64,000 nt of DNA, taken from NCBI RefSeq assembly GCF_014267345.1, contig NZ_JACMYD010000006.1:62001-126000 (forward strand), given 5' to 3'. Each line of letters starts with the position of its first letter. Within the stretch, counting starts at the first letter, position 1. Origin of the DNA: Corynebacterium sp. zg-331 (GTDB taxonomy: Bacteria; Actinomycetota; Actinomycetes; Mycobacteriales; Mycobacteriaceae). A program made the translations under genes and the position numbers. Below the pieces are notes generated by a model. It did not search any database, had not been told where the DNA came from, and worked only from the letters and a program-made list of their open reading frames with translations. Below are positions 17,441 to 26,041 of the stretch, piece after piece.

Positions 17441-18690
17441 CGGTTTTCCTCCAGGGTGAGTTCGGGGAGCACGAGCTCCGGGTGCTCGTCGAGGGTGCGG
17501 CGCACGTGATCGACGTCCTTGTCGCCGCGCCCGGAGAGGGAGACCAGGATGGTGAGGTCTCGGCCCTCATCCCGCGCGGTGCGGGCGCGCTTGAGGGCGT
17601 AGGCGAAGGCGTGGGAGGACTCCAGGGCGGGGATGATCCCCTCCCGGCGGGCGAGGATCTGGAAGGCCTCGATGGCCTCCGCATCGGTGATGCCCACGTA
17701 TCGCGCGCGGCCGGTGGCGGCGAGGTGGGCGTGCTCCGGGCCCACGCCGGGATAGTCCAGGCCGGCGGAGATGGAATAGGACTCCTCCACCTGTCCCTCG
17801 GCGGTGCGCATGAGGTAGGAGCGTGCCCCGTGGAGGATGCCCACCTGGCCGTTGGTGATCGTGGCCCCGTGATGCCCGGACTCGATGCCCTCCCCCGCCG
17901 CCTCAGTACCCACGAGCTCCACGGAGGGCTCGTCGATGAACTCCGCAAACATGCCGATGGCGTTGGAACCACCGCCCACGCAGGCCACCACCACGTCCGG
18001 CAACGCGCCGGTGCGCTCGACGATCTGCGCCTTGGCCTCCTGGGAGATCACGCGGTGAAACTCCTTGACCAGCGTGGGGAACGGGTGTGGTCCGGCGGCG
18101 GTGCCCAGCAGGTAGTGGGACTCGTGGAAGGTGGCCGTCCAATCGCGCAGTGCCTCGTTCACGGCGTCTTTGAGGGTGCCGGAGCCGGTGTCCACCGGGA
18201 TCACGGTGGCCCCGTGGAGCTTCATCCGGTAGACATTGGGCTGCTGCCTCTCGACGTCCTTGGCTCCCATGTAGATCACGCAGTCCATGCCGAGCAGGGC
18301 GCAGGCCAGGGCGGTGGCGGTGCCGTGCTGGCCGGCCCCGGTCTCCGCGATGATGCGCTTCTTGCCCATCTTCTTGGCTAGGAGGATCTGGCCGATCACC
18401 TGGTTGGTCTTGTGCGCGCCGCCGTGCACCAGGTCCTCGCGCTTGAGGAAGATGCGTACGCGGGAGTCCGCCGACGTTTCACGTGGAACATTGCGGCATT
18501 CGGTGAGCGGTGTGGGCCGCCCGAGGTAATCGCGCAGGAGCGCGCGGTACTCCCGCATGAAGGCCTCGTCGCGGAGGGCCTCCACGAAGGCGCTTTCCAG
18601 CTGATCGAGGGCGGGAATCAGGGATTCGGGGACGAATTGGCCGCCAAACTCCCCAAAATAGGCCGGGAGCAGGGGGTGGGTAGAGGACAT
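17437..18690 (-). CDS. trpB: Tryptophan synthase beta chain
   Basis: 417 aa; condenses indole with serine using PLP. The Schiff-base lysine lies in GGAHKTNQ (about residue 99), the phosphate-binding loop GGGSNAIG near 240, and the TrpA-contact helices are complete. Start ATG 18690 preceded by AAGGGAAG. The codons for NVPRETSA carry a degenerate parS (18475-18490). Confidence 0.97.
   Translation of the reverse strand: MSSTHPLLPAYFGEFGGQFVPESLIPALDQLESAFVEALRDEAFMREYRALLRDYLGRPTPLTECRNVPRETSADSRVRIFLKREDLVHGGAHKTNQVIGQILLAKKMGKKRIIAETGAGQHGTATALACALLGMDCVIYMGAKDVERQQPNVYRMKLHGATVIPVDTGSGTLKDAVNEALRDWTATFHESHYLLGTAAGPHPFPTLVKEFHRVISQEAKAQIVERTGALPDVVVACVGGGSNAIGMFAEFIDEPSVELVGTEAAGEGIESGHHGATITNGQVGILHGARSYLMRTAEGQVEESYSISAGLDYPGVGPEHAHLAATGRARYVGITDAEAIEAFQILARREGIIPALESSHAFAYALKRARTARDEGRDLTILVSLSGRGDKDVDHVRRTLDEHPELVLPELTLEENR
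18475..18490. other. Degenerate parS-like site in trpB (2 mismatches)
   Basis: CGTTTCACGTGGAACA differs from the 16-mer consensus at positions 1 and 12. The central TTTCACGTG is intact. Weak or former ParB site. Confidence 0.6.
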
Positions 18691-18698
18691 GGTGAGAG

Positions 18699-20207
18699 TT
18701 ACTTCCCTTCTTCAGGAGCCTGAGAGCTGTGCGAGCGGATGAGGAGAAAGGCGCGGCGTAGGGCGGCGGCGTCCTTGTGCCCGGCCCACGGGCCGGATTC
18801 CGGCCCGTACTCCACGCCGGAATTGAGATCCATGCCCGCGCAGCCCACGGCGAGGGCGCGGTCGAGATTCTCGGCGTGGAGGCCCCCGGCGAGGAGGGAG
18901 ATGGGTCGGGCCTCGGCGGGAACTCGGGCCCAGTCGAAGGCGCGGCCGGTGCCGCCGGCCCCGGAGTCGAGCACGAGCCGATCCAGGAGTCCGCCGCGCT
19001 CCTCGTCGCCCGGCTCCCCGGCGAGGGCGGCGAGGTATCGAGCGGTTGCGTCGGCGTCCGGGTGGGTCATGGAGACGGCGCGCCAGATGCGGACGTCCCG
19101 GCGCCCGTGGCTATCGAGGTCCGCGCGGACGGAATCGAGCAGGGCCCGCTCCCCCGCCGAGGAACCCCGGTAGGGGGCGTGCAGCTGAACGGCGGTGACG
19201 TCGATTCCCTCGATGAGCTTCGCCCACCCGTCGGTGCGACGGGAGACGGCCACGTAATCGAGTCCGGGTTCGGCGGTGATGATGGCCCGGGCCGTTTCAC
19301 GTGAAACATGGCGCGGGGAGGCCTCCTCGAAGATCAGCCCGCCGTACACCGCCCCGGCCGCTCGGGCCGCCTGGGCGGCCGAGGGGCGGGTGAGGCCGCA
19401 GACCTTGTTCTCGCCAAAGACCAGTCGGCGGGCGGCGCGGTCGATGTCGGGTTGCCCGGTGAGTTGCGAGCCCACTAGGAAAGCGTGGGAATGGGAACCC
19501 AGGCGGGAGACGGTGGCGCGATCGCGGATGCCGGATTCGGAGACCACCACCACGTCCCCGGGCAGCAGGGCCGCCAGGCGCCGGGAACGCGAGAGGTCGA
19601 TGGAAAGGTCGTGGAGGTTGCGGTGATTGATGCCCACGATCTGCGCGCCCAGGCGGAGGGCGCGCGCCACCTCGTCCTCGTCGATGATCTCGGTGAGGAC
19701 GTCCATGCCGAGGCGCGCCGCCTCCGCCGCCAGGGCGGCATAGGCGTCATCGTCGAGGATCGAGAGCATGAGGAGGATCGCGTCGGCCCCGAAGTAGCGA
19801 GCGGCGTGGATCTGCACCGGGTCGATGATGAAGTCCTTGCAGAGCACCGGCAGGTGCGTGGTGGCCGCCACGGTGGCGAGATGGTCGTAATCTCCGCCGA
19901 AGCGCTCCGGCTCGCACAGTACCGAGATTCCCGAGGCGTAGCGGGAATACACGGCGGCGATGGCGCCCGGCTCGTAGTGCTCGCGGATGACCCCCAGGGA
20001 GGGCGAGGAGGATTTGCACTCCATGATGAAGCGGTTGGCGCGCGCGGCGCTCCCCTGCTCCCCGCCGCCGAGGTGGCGGTAGAGGGAGCGGGTGGAACGC
20101 GGCAGGGTCGCCGGATCCACGTGGGAGATGCGTGCCCGAATGTCCGCCAGGTGCGTGCGCCGGGCGGTGACGATCCCCTCCAGGACGGTGGGAAGCCTAG
20201 TGGGCAT
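18699..20207 (-). CDS. trpCF: Bifunctional indole-3-glycerol phosphate synthase / phosphoribosylanthranilate isomerase
   Basis: 502-aa fusion. The N-terminal IGPS barrel (about 1-255) has [13 protein letters not shown] with the catalytic lysine, CKDFIIDP, and VVSESGI. The C-terminal PRAI barrel (about 260-500) begins [11 protein letters not shown], with the catalytic Cys, and has [11 protein letters not shown] as phosphate loop and GMDLNSGVE near the end. Corynebacteria and enterobacteria carry this fusion. It overlaps trpD by 11 nt and precedes trpB by 8 nt. A near-perfect parS at the domain junction reads RHVSRETA. Confidence 0.95.
   Translation of the reverse strand: MPTRLPTVLEGIVTARRTHLADIRARISHVDPATLPRSTRSLYRHLGGGEQGSAARANRFIMECKSSSPSLGVIREHYEPGAIAAVYSRYASGISVLCEPERFGGDYDHLATVAATTHLPVLCKDFIIDPVQIHAARYFGADAILLMLSILDDDAYAALAAEAARLGMDVLTEIIDEDEVARALRLGAQIVGINHRNLHDLSIDLSRSRRLAALLPGDVVVVSESGIRDRATVSRLGSHSHAFLVGSQLTGQPDIDRAARRLVFGENKVCGLTRPSAAQAARAAGAVYGGLIFEEASPRHVSRETARAIITAEPGLDYVAVSRRTDGWAKLIEGIDVTAVQLHAPYRGSSAGERALLDSVRADLDSHGRRDVRIWRAVSMTHPDADATARYLAALAGEPGDEERGGLLDRLVLDSGAGGTGRAFDWARVPAEARPISLLAGGLHAENLDRALAVGCAGMDLNSGVEYGPESGPWAGHKDAAALRRAFLLIRSHSSQAPEEGK
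19293..19308. other. parS-like site in trpCF (1 mismatch)
   Basis: CGTTTCACGTGAAACA; only the first base differs from consensus, so the palindrome core of 14 bp is intact. Lies near the junction of the two enzyme domains. Confidence 0.85.
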
Positions 20208-21225
20208 AGTCGGCCTCCTCGTGCGTGCGCAGCCACCGGGTCACGGTGCCGTCCGCCATCGTGTCCAGGGCGCGCTCCACGCCCTGACGAATCGTGGGGC
20301 TGTGCCCGGATACGTAGAACATGGCCCCGGCGGAGGCGGCCAGGGCCTCTCGATGGGCCGCGGGGCCGGTGCCCTCGAAGGCGGCGTAGAGGTGCCGGGC
20401 GTTCTCGCGGGCATCGCCGCCCGTGAGGTCCCCGAGGTCGTGGGTGTCCAGGCCCATCTCCCGCGGGGTCAGGGTGTATTCCTCGATCTCCCCGGAGGGG
20501 GTGAGCTCCCAGACCTGGGTGGGCCCCCACACGGCGATCTCGTCGGCGCCGGAGCCGTGCACCACGAGGGCCCGGGTGCGGCCGAGGTCGCGGAACACCT
20601 CTGCCAGCATGCCCCCCAGTCGAGGGTTGGCCACGCCCATGATCTGGAACTCCGGCCGCGCGGGAGAGAGCACCGGGCCGAGGACGTTGAAGATGGTGGG
20701 GATCCTCAGCACGCGGCGCACGGGTTGCACGTGAGCGATAGCCGGGTGATAGGCCGGGGCGAAGAGGAAGGTGAAGCCGGAGGCCCGGAATTGGCGTACG
20801 GCGCGTTCGGGGTCGAGATCCAACGGGATGTTCATGGCCTCAAGGACGTCCGCCGAGCCGGAGGCGGAGGAGACCGAGCGGTTACCGCACTTAATCATGG
20901 GCACCCCGCCCGCCGCCGCGACGAGGGAGGCTCCCGTGGTGATGTTGATGGTGTTAAGGCCGTCCCCGCCGGTGCCGGCGGTGTCGGTGATCCCGGCCCC
21001 GGTGACGGGGAAGGGATGCCCGGCGGCGAGGAAGGCGCGGGCCGCCCCGAGGATGTCGGCCGGGCTCTCCCCCCTGGTGCGGATGGCGGTGAGGAGGGCG
21101 GCGATGTGCACGTCGTCGTAATCCCCCACCGTGAGGGGGGTGAAGACCTCCTGGGCCTGCTGGGCGGAGGGATGCGGCTCGTCGAGGTATGCGATGAGGG
21201 TGCGGAGGGCGTCCGGGGTGGTCAC
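20197..21225 (-). CDS. trpD: Anthranilate phosphoribosyltransferase
   Basis: 342 aa; transfers phosphoribose from PRPP to anthranilate. Family motifs DTAGTGGDGLNTINITT (PRPP loop, about residue 80), GNRSVSSASGSADVLE (about 112) and the NVLGPVLSPARPEFQIMGV hinge are all intact. Overlaps trpG by 4 nt and trpCF by 11 nt. Confidence 0.96.
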   Translation of the reverse strand: MTTPDALRTLIAYLDEPHPSAQQAQEVFTPLTVGDYDDVHIAALLTAIRTRGESPADILGAARAFLAAGHPFPVTGAGITDTAGTGGDGLNTINITTGASLVAAAGGVPMIKCGNRSVSSASGSADVLEAMNIPLDLDPERAVRQFRASGFTFLFAPAYHPAIAHVQPVRRVLRIPTIFNVLGPVLSPARPEFQIMGVANPRLGGMLAEVFRDLGRTRALVVHGSGADEIAVWGPTQVWELTPSGEIEEYTLTPREMGLDTHDLGDLTGGDARENARHLYAAFEGTGPAAHREALAASAGAMFYVSGHSPTIRQGVERALDTMADGTVTRWLRTHEEADYAH

Positions 21226-21872
21226 GCTGCTGCCTTTCGGTGAGTGAGGAGGTGGTCGATGAGGCGGTCGAGCAGGATCGGTCCGCTGGGACTGAGCACG
21301 GATTCCGGGTGGAATTGCAGGCCGATGGCGGGGTGGTCGGTGCAGCGGGCGGCCATGACCACCTCACCGATCCGGGAATCCGACCATCCCAGGGCCTCCA
21401 TGCTGGCCGGGACGGTGGTGCAGCCGAGGGAGTGGTACCGGGCCACGGGCACGGCGCGCCCGGGATCCTCGGGCTGGTCCGGCTCAGCGTCGATGGTTAG
21501 TCCCCGGAAAAGCTCGGAGGCGGCCGCGGCGGGGGTCAGGCGCATCACGTCCGTGGTGCCATGAACCGGCCCGCAGGGCACCACGTTGCCGCCGAAGTGC
21601 TCCAGGAGCGCCTGGAAGCCCAGGCAGATTCCCAGCACCGGGATGCGGCGCTCCAGCGCCAGCGCCAGGGTATCCATCATGGTTCCCGCCTCCCGGGGAT
21701 GACCCGGTCCCGGGGAGAGCACCAGGAGGTCGGGCTCGGCGGCGGCGATCTGCGCCACCGGCACGGTATTGCGGAACACGGTGCAGCGGTGCCCGCCGGT
21801 GCGCAGGGCATCGACGAGGTTGTAGACGAAGGAATCGTGGTTATCCACGAGGACGATGTAGGCCGCGTTCAT
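21222..21872 (-). CDS. trpG: Anthranilate synthase glutamine amidotransferase component
   Basis: 216 aa; supplies ammonia to TrpE. Class I amidotransferase triad: nucleophilic Cys in PVLGICLGFQAL (about residue 80), His and Glu in the C-terminal LQFHPESVLSP. Oxyanion segment LSPGPGHP is present. The 4-nt overlaps with trpE and trpD indicate coupled translation. Confidence 0.96.
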   Translation of the reverse strand: MNAAYIVLVDNHDSFVYNLVDALRTGGHRCTVFRNTVPVAQIAAAEPDLLVLSPGPGHPREAGTMMDTLALALERRIPVLGICLGFQALLEHFGGNVVPCGPVHGTTDVMRLTPAAAASELFRGLTIDAEPDQPEDPGRAVPVARYHSLGCTTVPASMEALGWSDSRIGEVVMAARCTDHPAIGLQFHPESVLSPSGPILLDRLIDHLLTHRKAAA

Positions 21873-23431
21873 CGGAGAACCTCCAGATTCTTGCCGGCGG
21901 CTAGGGCCAGGGCGTGCAGGACGGCATAGGCTTTGTGCAGGCTTTCGTCGGCTTCGGATTGGGGATCGGAATCGCGCACCACCCCGGCCCCGGCCTGGAC
22001 CACGGCCGTGCCGTCCTGGACGAAGGCGGAGCGGATCACGATGCAGGTATCCATGTCTCCTCCCCCGCGCAGGTAGCCCACGGCGCCGCCGTAGGAGCCG
22101 CGTCGCCGCTTCTCGACGCCCCGCAGCAGCTCCGTGGCGCGCAGCTTAGGCGCCCCGGTGAGGGTGCCCATGTTCATGCAGGCGCGGTAGGCGTCCAGGG
22201 CGTCGAGGCCGGGGGCGAGGGTGGCGGTGACGCGGGAGACGAGATGCATGACCCGGGAGTAGCGATCGACCTGGAGTAGGTCGGCCACGCGGCGGGTGCC
22301 CGGCTCGGCCACGCGGGCGAGGTCGTTGCGGGCGAGGTCCACCAGCATGGTGTGCTCGGAAAGCTCCTTGGCGTCCGTGCGCATGGCGAGCTCGTGGCGA
22401 ATGTCTAGCTCGTGGTTTACCGATCCGTCCGGGTGGAGGCCGCGGGGACGGGTTCCGGCGATGGGATAAAGCTCGAGGGTGCGGGAGGCGGCCTCAAACT
22501 TGAGGTTGGATTCCGGGGAGGCACCGAAGAGCTCGTAGGGGCGAGCATCGGCGGAGACGCCCCGAAGATAGAACATGTAGGGGCTGGGGTTGGTGTCCCG
22601 CAGGTGCAGATAGGCCGCGAAGGCGTCCGGGCACTCGGCGGTAAACGCGCGGGCGGGCACCACCTGATAGACGTCCCCACAGTCGATGTGTCGCTTCAAC
22701 TCCTCGACCTGGGCGCGGAACTCGGCGTCGGTGGTTTGGGCGGTGGCCCGCACAACTCCCTCGACAGCGGTGGCGTCCTCGGCGTGTTTCACGTGAAACA
22801 TCGCGATGCTCTCCGCCAGCTCGTCCACCCGGCGCCGGACGGCGGCCTCGTGCTCCCCCGCCGCGACCGCCCGCACCATGGCGGTGCGCTCGCGGTGATT
22901 GATCTCCAGCGCCACCTCCGCCATGTGGAACTGATAGTCCGGGTAGGTATTGGCGGAATCTCGCACCGGGGGAAGCTGTTCGAAGGTGCCCAGGTAATCG
23001 AAGGCTATGCCGCCCACGAGCAGCGGCAGGCCGGGCGGGAAACCGGGCAGGTTCTGAAGCCGGCGTAGGGGTTCCACGCTGCTTATGTCGGTGAGCCTCT
23101 CCCCCTCCTCGGCGGCCTCCGAGGGCGGAAACCGGAAGCCCTCCTTGGTGGCGTAGTCCCCCAGCGCCTCCCGAAGCTCGGTGTAGATCCTTTCCCCCGA
23201 CGCGCTGAGCGGAGTGATTTCCACGTCCTGCCCGCGGCAGGTTAGCCGCAGGGAGCAATCCAGGACGGAAAGGGAGCTAATACCGGAGCGGGTGGAGATG
23301 TCCGCGCTCTCCAGCAGCGCGGCACCCGCGGAGGCGGTTCCGCCGAGGGCCTGGAACAGCGCCGCGGCGTCCTCGTGATACGTCACAGTACGTTCTATGA
23401 CATGATATTCGCTATGGTCTCTTTTAGTCAT
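21869..23431 (-). CDS. trpE: Anthranilate synthase component I
   Basis: 520 aa; makes anthranilate from chorismate with TrpG-derived ammonia. The N-terminal LLESADIS element, site of tryptophan feedback inhibition in known corynebacterial TrpE, is intact at about residue 40. The chorismate domain has GASPESNLKFE, YPIAGTRPRG, TMLVDLARNDL and the closing GAGVVRDSDP. Start ATG 23431 lies 8 nt after AAGGATG. A perfect parS within codons for FHVKHAED (22785-22800) sits in a variable linker. Confidence 0.97.
   Translation of the reverse strand: MTKRDHSEYHVIERTVTYHEDAAALFQALGGTASAGAALLESADISTRSGISSLSVLDCSLRLTCRGQDVEITPLSASGERIYTELREALGDYATKEGFRFPPSEAAEEGERLTDISSVEPLRRLQNLPGFPPGLPLLVGGIAFDYLGTFEQLPPVRDSANTYPDYQFHMAEVALEINHRERTAMVRAVAAGEHEAAVRRRVDELAESIAMFHVKHAEDATAVEGVVRATAQTTDAEFRAQVEELKRHIDCGDVYQVVPARAFTAECPDAFAAYLHLRDTNPSPYMFYLRGVSADARPYELFGASPESNLKFEAASRTLELYPIAGTRPRGLHPDGSVNHELDIRHELAMRTDAKELSEHTMLVDLARNDLARVAEPGTRRVADLLQVDRYSRVMHLVSRVTATLAPGLDALDAYRACMNMGTLTGAPKLRATELLRGVEKRRRGSYGGAVGYLRGGGDMDTCIVIRSAFVQDGTAVVQAGAGVVRDSDPQSEADESLHKAYAVLHALALAAGKNLEVLR
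22785..22800. other. parS site in trpE (perfect 16-mer)
   Basis: Perfect TGTTTCACGTGAAACA; falls in the poorly conserved linker before the chorismate-binding domain, where it costs little protein constraint. Confidence 0.95.
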
Positions 23432-23440
23432 ATGGCTTCA

Positions 23441-23580
23441 TCCTTGTGCGTGGTGTGGTCGTAGCGGTGAAGCGGACCCCGGATACGCGGAAGGCCCGCC
23501 GCCTCCCCGAGAGGAAGCTCGCGAGCCTGGTTCATACGTGACAGTGGCGGCCCGCGCTAGGAAGCGCGCCACCACCACTG
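23441..23580 (-). promoter_or_regulatory. trp attenuator region
   Basis: Downstream of the leader peptide the RNA can fold as follows. Segment 1 (CAGTGG...CGCGC, including the Trp codons) pairs with segment 2 (GCGCGGGCCGCCACTG). Segment 2 can instead pair through GGGCCGCC with GGCGGC of a later segment 3. Small hairpins (GCTCGCGAGC; CCTC-TCGGG-GAGG) follow. Ribosome stalling at the Trp triplet would free segment 2. I found no clear U-run, so the termination step itself is not proven. Confidence 0.6.
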
Positions 23581-23607
23581 AGGGGAAAGAGAAATGCTCA
23601 ACGTCAC
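23557..23607 (-). CDS. trpL: trp operon leader peptide
   Basis: A 16-codon ORF, GTG to TAG, reading VTLSISLSPQWWWRAS. Three consecutive Trp codons near the end are the signature of transcription attenuation; corynebacterial trpL peptides also end in a W-W-W-R-A-type motif. A TAGGAT -10 ends 6 nt before the GTG, so the message is leaderless. 125 nt separate its stop from trpE. Confidence 0.85.
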   Translation of the reverse strand: MTLSISLSPQWWWRAS

Positions 23608-23613
23608 ACCGCC

Positions 23614-23643
23614 ATCCTAGTCAGTGGCGTGGTTGATAAGCAA
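23614..23643 (-). promoter_or_regulatory. trp operon promoter
   Basis: Minus-strand -10 TAGGAT at 23614-23619 and a -35-like TTGCTT at 23638-23643, with an 18-nt spacer. The predicted +1 is the G of the trpL GTG. No operator palindrome was evident. Confidence 0.65.
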
Positions 23644-23648
23644 GGGCC

Positions 23649-24065
23649 TTAGCGATCCGAGGCACGGGCCGCGCGCCGCAGGGCCGCCACGTCCACCGAG
23701 GGCTTGGGTCCCCCGGTCTCCGCCTCGATCATGCGGCGGGCGTCGATCGCCGCCACGGCGTGCGCGGCCTGCCCGGCGCCTGCCCCCACCGCCACCAGGG
23801 CGATGAGCAGCGTGAGCACCGGCAGCGCCCATAGCCAGCCCTGGGCAATGAAGGCGAAGCAGGCTCCAAACAGCAGGGAGATGCCGCCGAGCGTCCAGAA
23901 CGGGCCGGCGATGCGGTGGGCCAACTCCCACAGATCCTGGCTCTTGCGCACCTCCGGGACGCGGATGCCCACCACCGCGTTGCCGGGGAGCTTGGCCGCC
24001 CAGGCGAGGCCGCCGATGACGGTGAGGATGAGGCCGAGGAGGAGCAGGATCACGCCGAAGATCAT
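23649..24065 (-). CDS. SdpI/YhfL family membrane protein
   Basis: 138 aa with three or four predicted TM helices (about 2-24, 55-80, 83-105) and the SdpI-type signature GIRVPEVRKSQDLWELAHRIAG after the first helix. SdpI in Bacillus gives immunity to the SdpC toxin and binds a repressor; most actinobacterial members have no known role. Two ATGs compete. The -10 TACAAT covers the outer one (24074) and ends 7 nt before the inner one (24065), so I take the inner, leaderless start. Confidence 0.82.
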   Translation of the reverse strand: MIFGVILLLLGLILTVIGGLAWAAKLPGNAVVGIRVPEVRKSQDLWELAHRIAGPFWTLGGISLLFGACFAFIAQGWLWALPVLTLLIALVAVGAGAGQAAHAVAAIDARRMIEAETGGPKPSVDVAALRRAARASDR

Positions 24066-24072
24066 AGGGATC

Positions 24073-24078
24073 ATTGTA
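24073..24078 (-). promoter_or_regulatory. -10 element for the SdpI-like gene
   Basis: TACAAT on the minus strand, matching TANAAT exactly, ends 7 nt before ATG 24065. It overlaps the alternative ATG at 24074 and so helps decide the start. Confidence 0.6.
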
Positions 24079-24761
24079 GGACCCGGGCCGCCCTCGCCGC
24101 ACTCCCCGGGCCCGCTGGGCCGGGCGTGGGTTTCTTGCTGACGCCGTCGCCCCTACTGCTGCCGGCACCGCAACCCCGGGAGCGGTGGCGTCCCCGAGGT
24201 CATGCGCCGGGTGGATTGCGGTGCCTGGTTTATTCTATTTTGCGGCCCCCTCGATGACGTGGTGATGGGAGGGGGCTAAGAAATAATTTACGGACAAGGG
24301 TCATGCGGTTAGAAGTGGGACAAGAAGCGCCTAGAGGCGGATGCGCTTATTCCGCAAAATACGATCAACCGGTGCGTCGCCCGCGGTCGTGAAAAAGGGA
24401 CGCCGATGCGGTGTCTCGTCTGCCGCTGCCGAATAAGAGTCGGCGTAGCGGTGATGGCTGCATCCGGATCGATCTTCGATCCCCTGAGGCTTGAGGTCAT
24501 GGTAGGGGAAGGAGTTTTATATTTCCGATATGTGGAACGCGCCGCGCGAATCTTTTGGGGGAGGGCACCGCTTTATGCAGGGATCGCCTTGCGCACCGCG
24601 GTGTGTAGGCAATCGTGGGCTCGGGTCGGAAGGAAGGGGACGCGTCCGGCCCTTGGGTGTGGGATGCTGGACGGTCGGAAAACTAAATGTTCGTAGTTGC
24701 AGACGTCCCGCGGCGAGCGCGATGTCGGTAACAATTTGATTACTTTCTCCTGTGGGGAGGG

Positions 24762-24819
24762 TGGGAAAAGCGTCGCAGCGACGAGGGTGCTCGTTGTGAG
24801 GGGGCTTGCTCCTTTCCCA
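24762..24819 (+). ncRNA. Possible branched RNA structure upstream of the PRC-barrel gene
   Basis: Outer stem TGGGAAA-AGC (24762-24771) with GCT-CC-TTTCCCA (24808-24819, two-nt bulge). It encloses CGTCG-CAG-CGACG (24771-24783) and an overlapping CGAG/CTCG hairpin. A T-rich tract follows at about 24844-24856. It could be a 5' UTR element or a small RNA. Only base pairing by eye supports it. Confidence 0.3.
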
Positions 24820-25038
24820 GTTCAGCGCCGTATTTGAGCGATCTTATTTTTCTTAAGGTTCCGGGGAGTCGTTCTTGATTATTTTGTGACCTGTTTGATC
24901 TCCCCTGGCGAGTTTCGGGAAGTGTTGATAGCGTCGATGGTGTTCGAGCGGCCGAGAGGTTTGTTTATGACCGACGAGGTTCCGTTTGGACAAAGTACGT
25001 TTTCCGACCGTTATATTTTTTATAGAAAGGAACTGGAC

Positions 25039-25827
25039 ATGAGTGCGAAGAAAAACATCGCGGATTTGTTCAACGCTACGGCCTACGATAACTCTGGGGA
25101 TAAGCTGGGTGACGTGAAAGAGGTTTTCCTGGACGATAACACCGGGAAGCCCACCTTTGTGGAGGTCAGCCACGGGTTGTTTGGCCTGAACTCCTCCCTG
25201 GTGCCCCTGCGCGGCGCTCAGTTTGATGGTGAGGAACTCCGCCTGGCTTTTGCCAAGGACCTCATCAAGGACGCCCCGGACTTCGGTTCCGATACCGCGC
25301 TGACCACCACGGATCAGAACCGTCTGAACGAGCACTACGGTGTGAACGCCGCGGACTACCAAGACATCTACGAGTCCCGCGTGCAGCAGGGCGCTCAGGA
25401 GCGCCAGGAGCAGGGGCGCACCGCCGCCCGCGAGGAGGCCGCGGATGGTAACTCTCTGGTGCGCTCCGAGGAGGAATTGAACGTCACCAAGGAGAACGTC
25501 CAGACCGGCGAGGCTCGTCTGCGCAAGTTCGTGGTTACCGAGACCGAGACGGTGGACGTACCCGTGAGCCGCGAGGAGGTGCGCGTGGTGCGCACCCCGA
25601 TCACCGGCGATGAGCAGGTGGATGGCCAGCCCTTGACTGAGGGCGAAGCCTCCGTGGTGCTGCACGAGGAGCGCGTGAACGTGTCCAAGGACACCGTGGC
25701 GAAGGAAAAGGTAGCTTTGGAAAAGGAACAGGTCACCGAGAACCAGCGCGTGTCCGAGGAGTTGAAGAAGGAGCGCATCGAGACCGACGGCGCCGCGACC
25801 GAAGCCGAGCGCGACGCCCGGAAGTAA
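25039..25827 (+). CDS. PRC-barrel and DUF2382 (YsnF/AvaK) stress protein
   Basis: 262-aa cytoplasmic protein. The N-terminal PRC barrel (about 3-95; YDNSGDKLGDVKEVFLDDNTGKP) is joined by a charged coil to a DUF2382 domain (about 145-262) with alternating E/K-rich strands such as LRKFVVTETETVDVPVSREEVRV and LHEERVNVSKDTV. Proteins of this build accumulate under general stress; the molecular role is unknown. ATG 25039 follows AGAAAGGAA by 7 nt. It stands alone, with a terminator behind it and an AT-rich leader in front. Confidence 0.9.
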   Translation: MSAKKNIADLFNATAYDNSGDKLGDVKEVFLDDNTGKPTFVEVSHGLFGLNSSLVPLRGAQFDGEELRLAFAKDLIKDAPDFGSDTALTTTDQNRLNEHYGVNAADYQDIYESRVQQGAQERQEQGRTAAREEAADGNSLVRSEEELNVTKENVQTGEARLRKFVVTETETVDVPVSREEVRVVRTPITGDEQVDGQPLTEGEASVVLHEERVNVSKDTVAKEKVALEKEQVTENQRVSEELKKERIETDGAATEAERDARK

Positions 25828-25852
25828 AACCACGTCAACGCTGCGCGTCACA

Positions 25853-25885
25853 GGCCTCTGGCCCTTTCCGGGTCGGGGGGCTTTT
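25853..25885 (+). terminator. Terminator after the PRC-barrel gene
   Basis: A GC-rich stem (GCCTCTGGCCC with GGGTCGGGGGGC, one bulge and several G-U pairs) followed by TTTT. Confidence 0.65.
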
Positions 25886-26041
25886 CCCTTGCTTTCGTCC
25901 CGCTCGACCCTCGCCCTGGGCTACCCTGTGATCTTGTAATCTAACCCCACCTGGGCGTTGTCTGATGTGCCTGTTTCCTCTGCGGAGCATGGGCGCCGTG
26001 GCCGAGCGCCCCGTCGTCGATAGTAGAAAGCGCAGGACCGC

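Larger units (their letters stand above)
24066..25038. other. Gene-free stretch of about 970 bp
   Basis: No convincing coding sequence on either strand: reading frames up to 96 codons exist but show no family motif, no G/C preference at third positions and no ribosome site. Composition is visibly more AT-rich than the flanks from about 24260. It contains a short inverted repeat AAGCGC...GCGCTT near 24325-24355, a branched RNA-like fold at 24762-24819 and the leader of the PRC-barrel gene. Confidence 0.6.

Noticed and set aside
24406..24739. Open frames of 60-96 codons in the gene desert
   Set aside because: No ribosome sites, no third-position GC bias, no recognisable domain.
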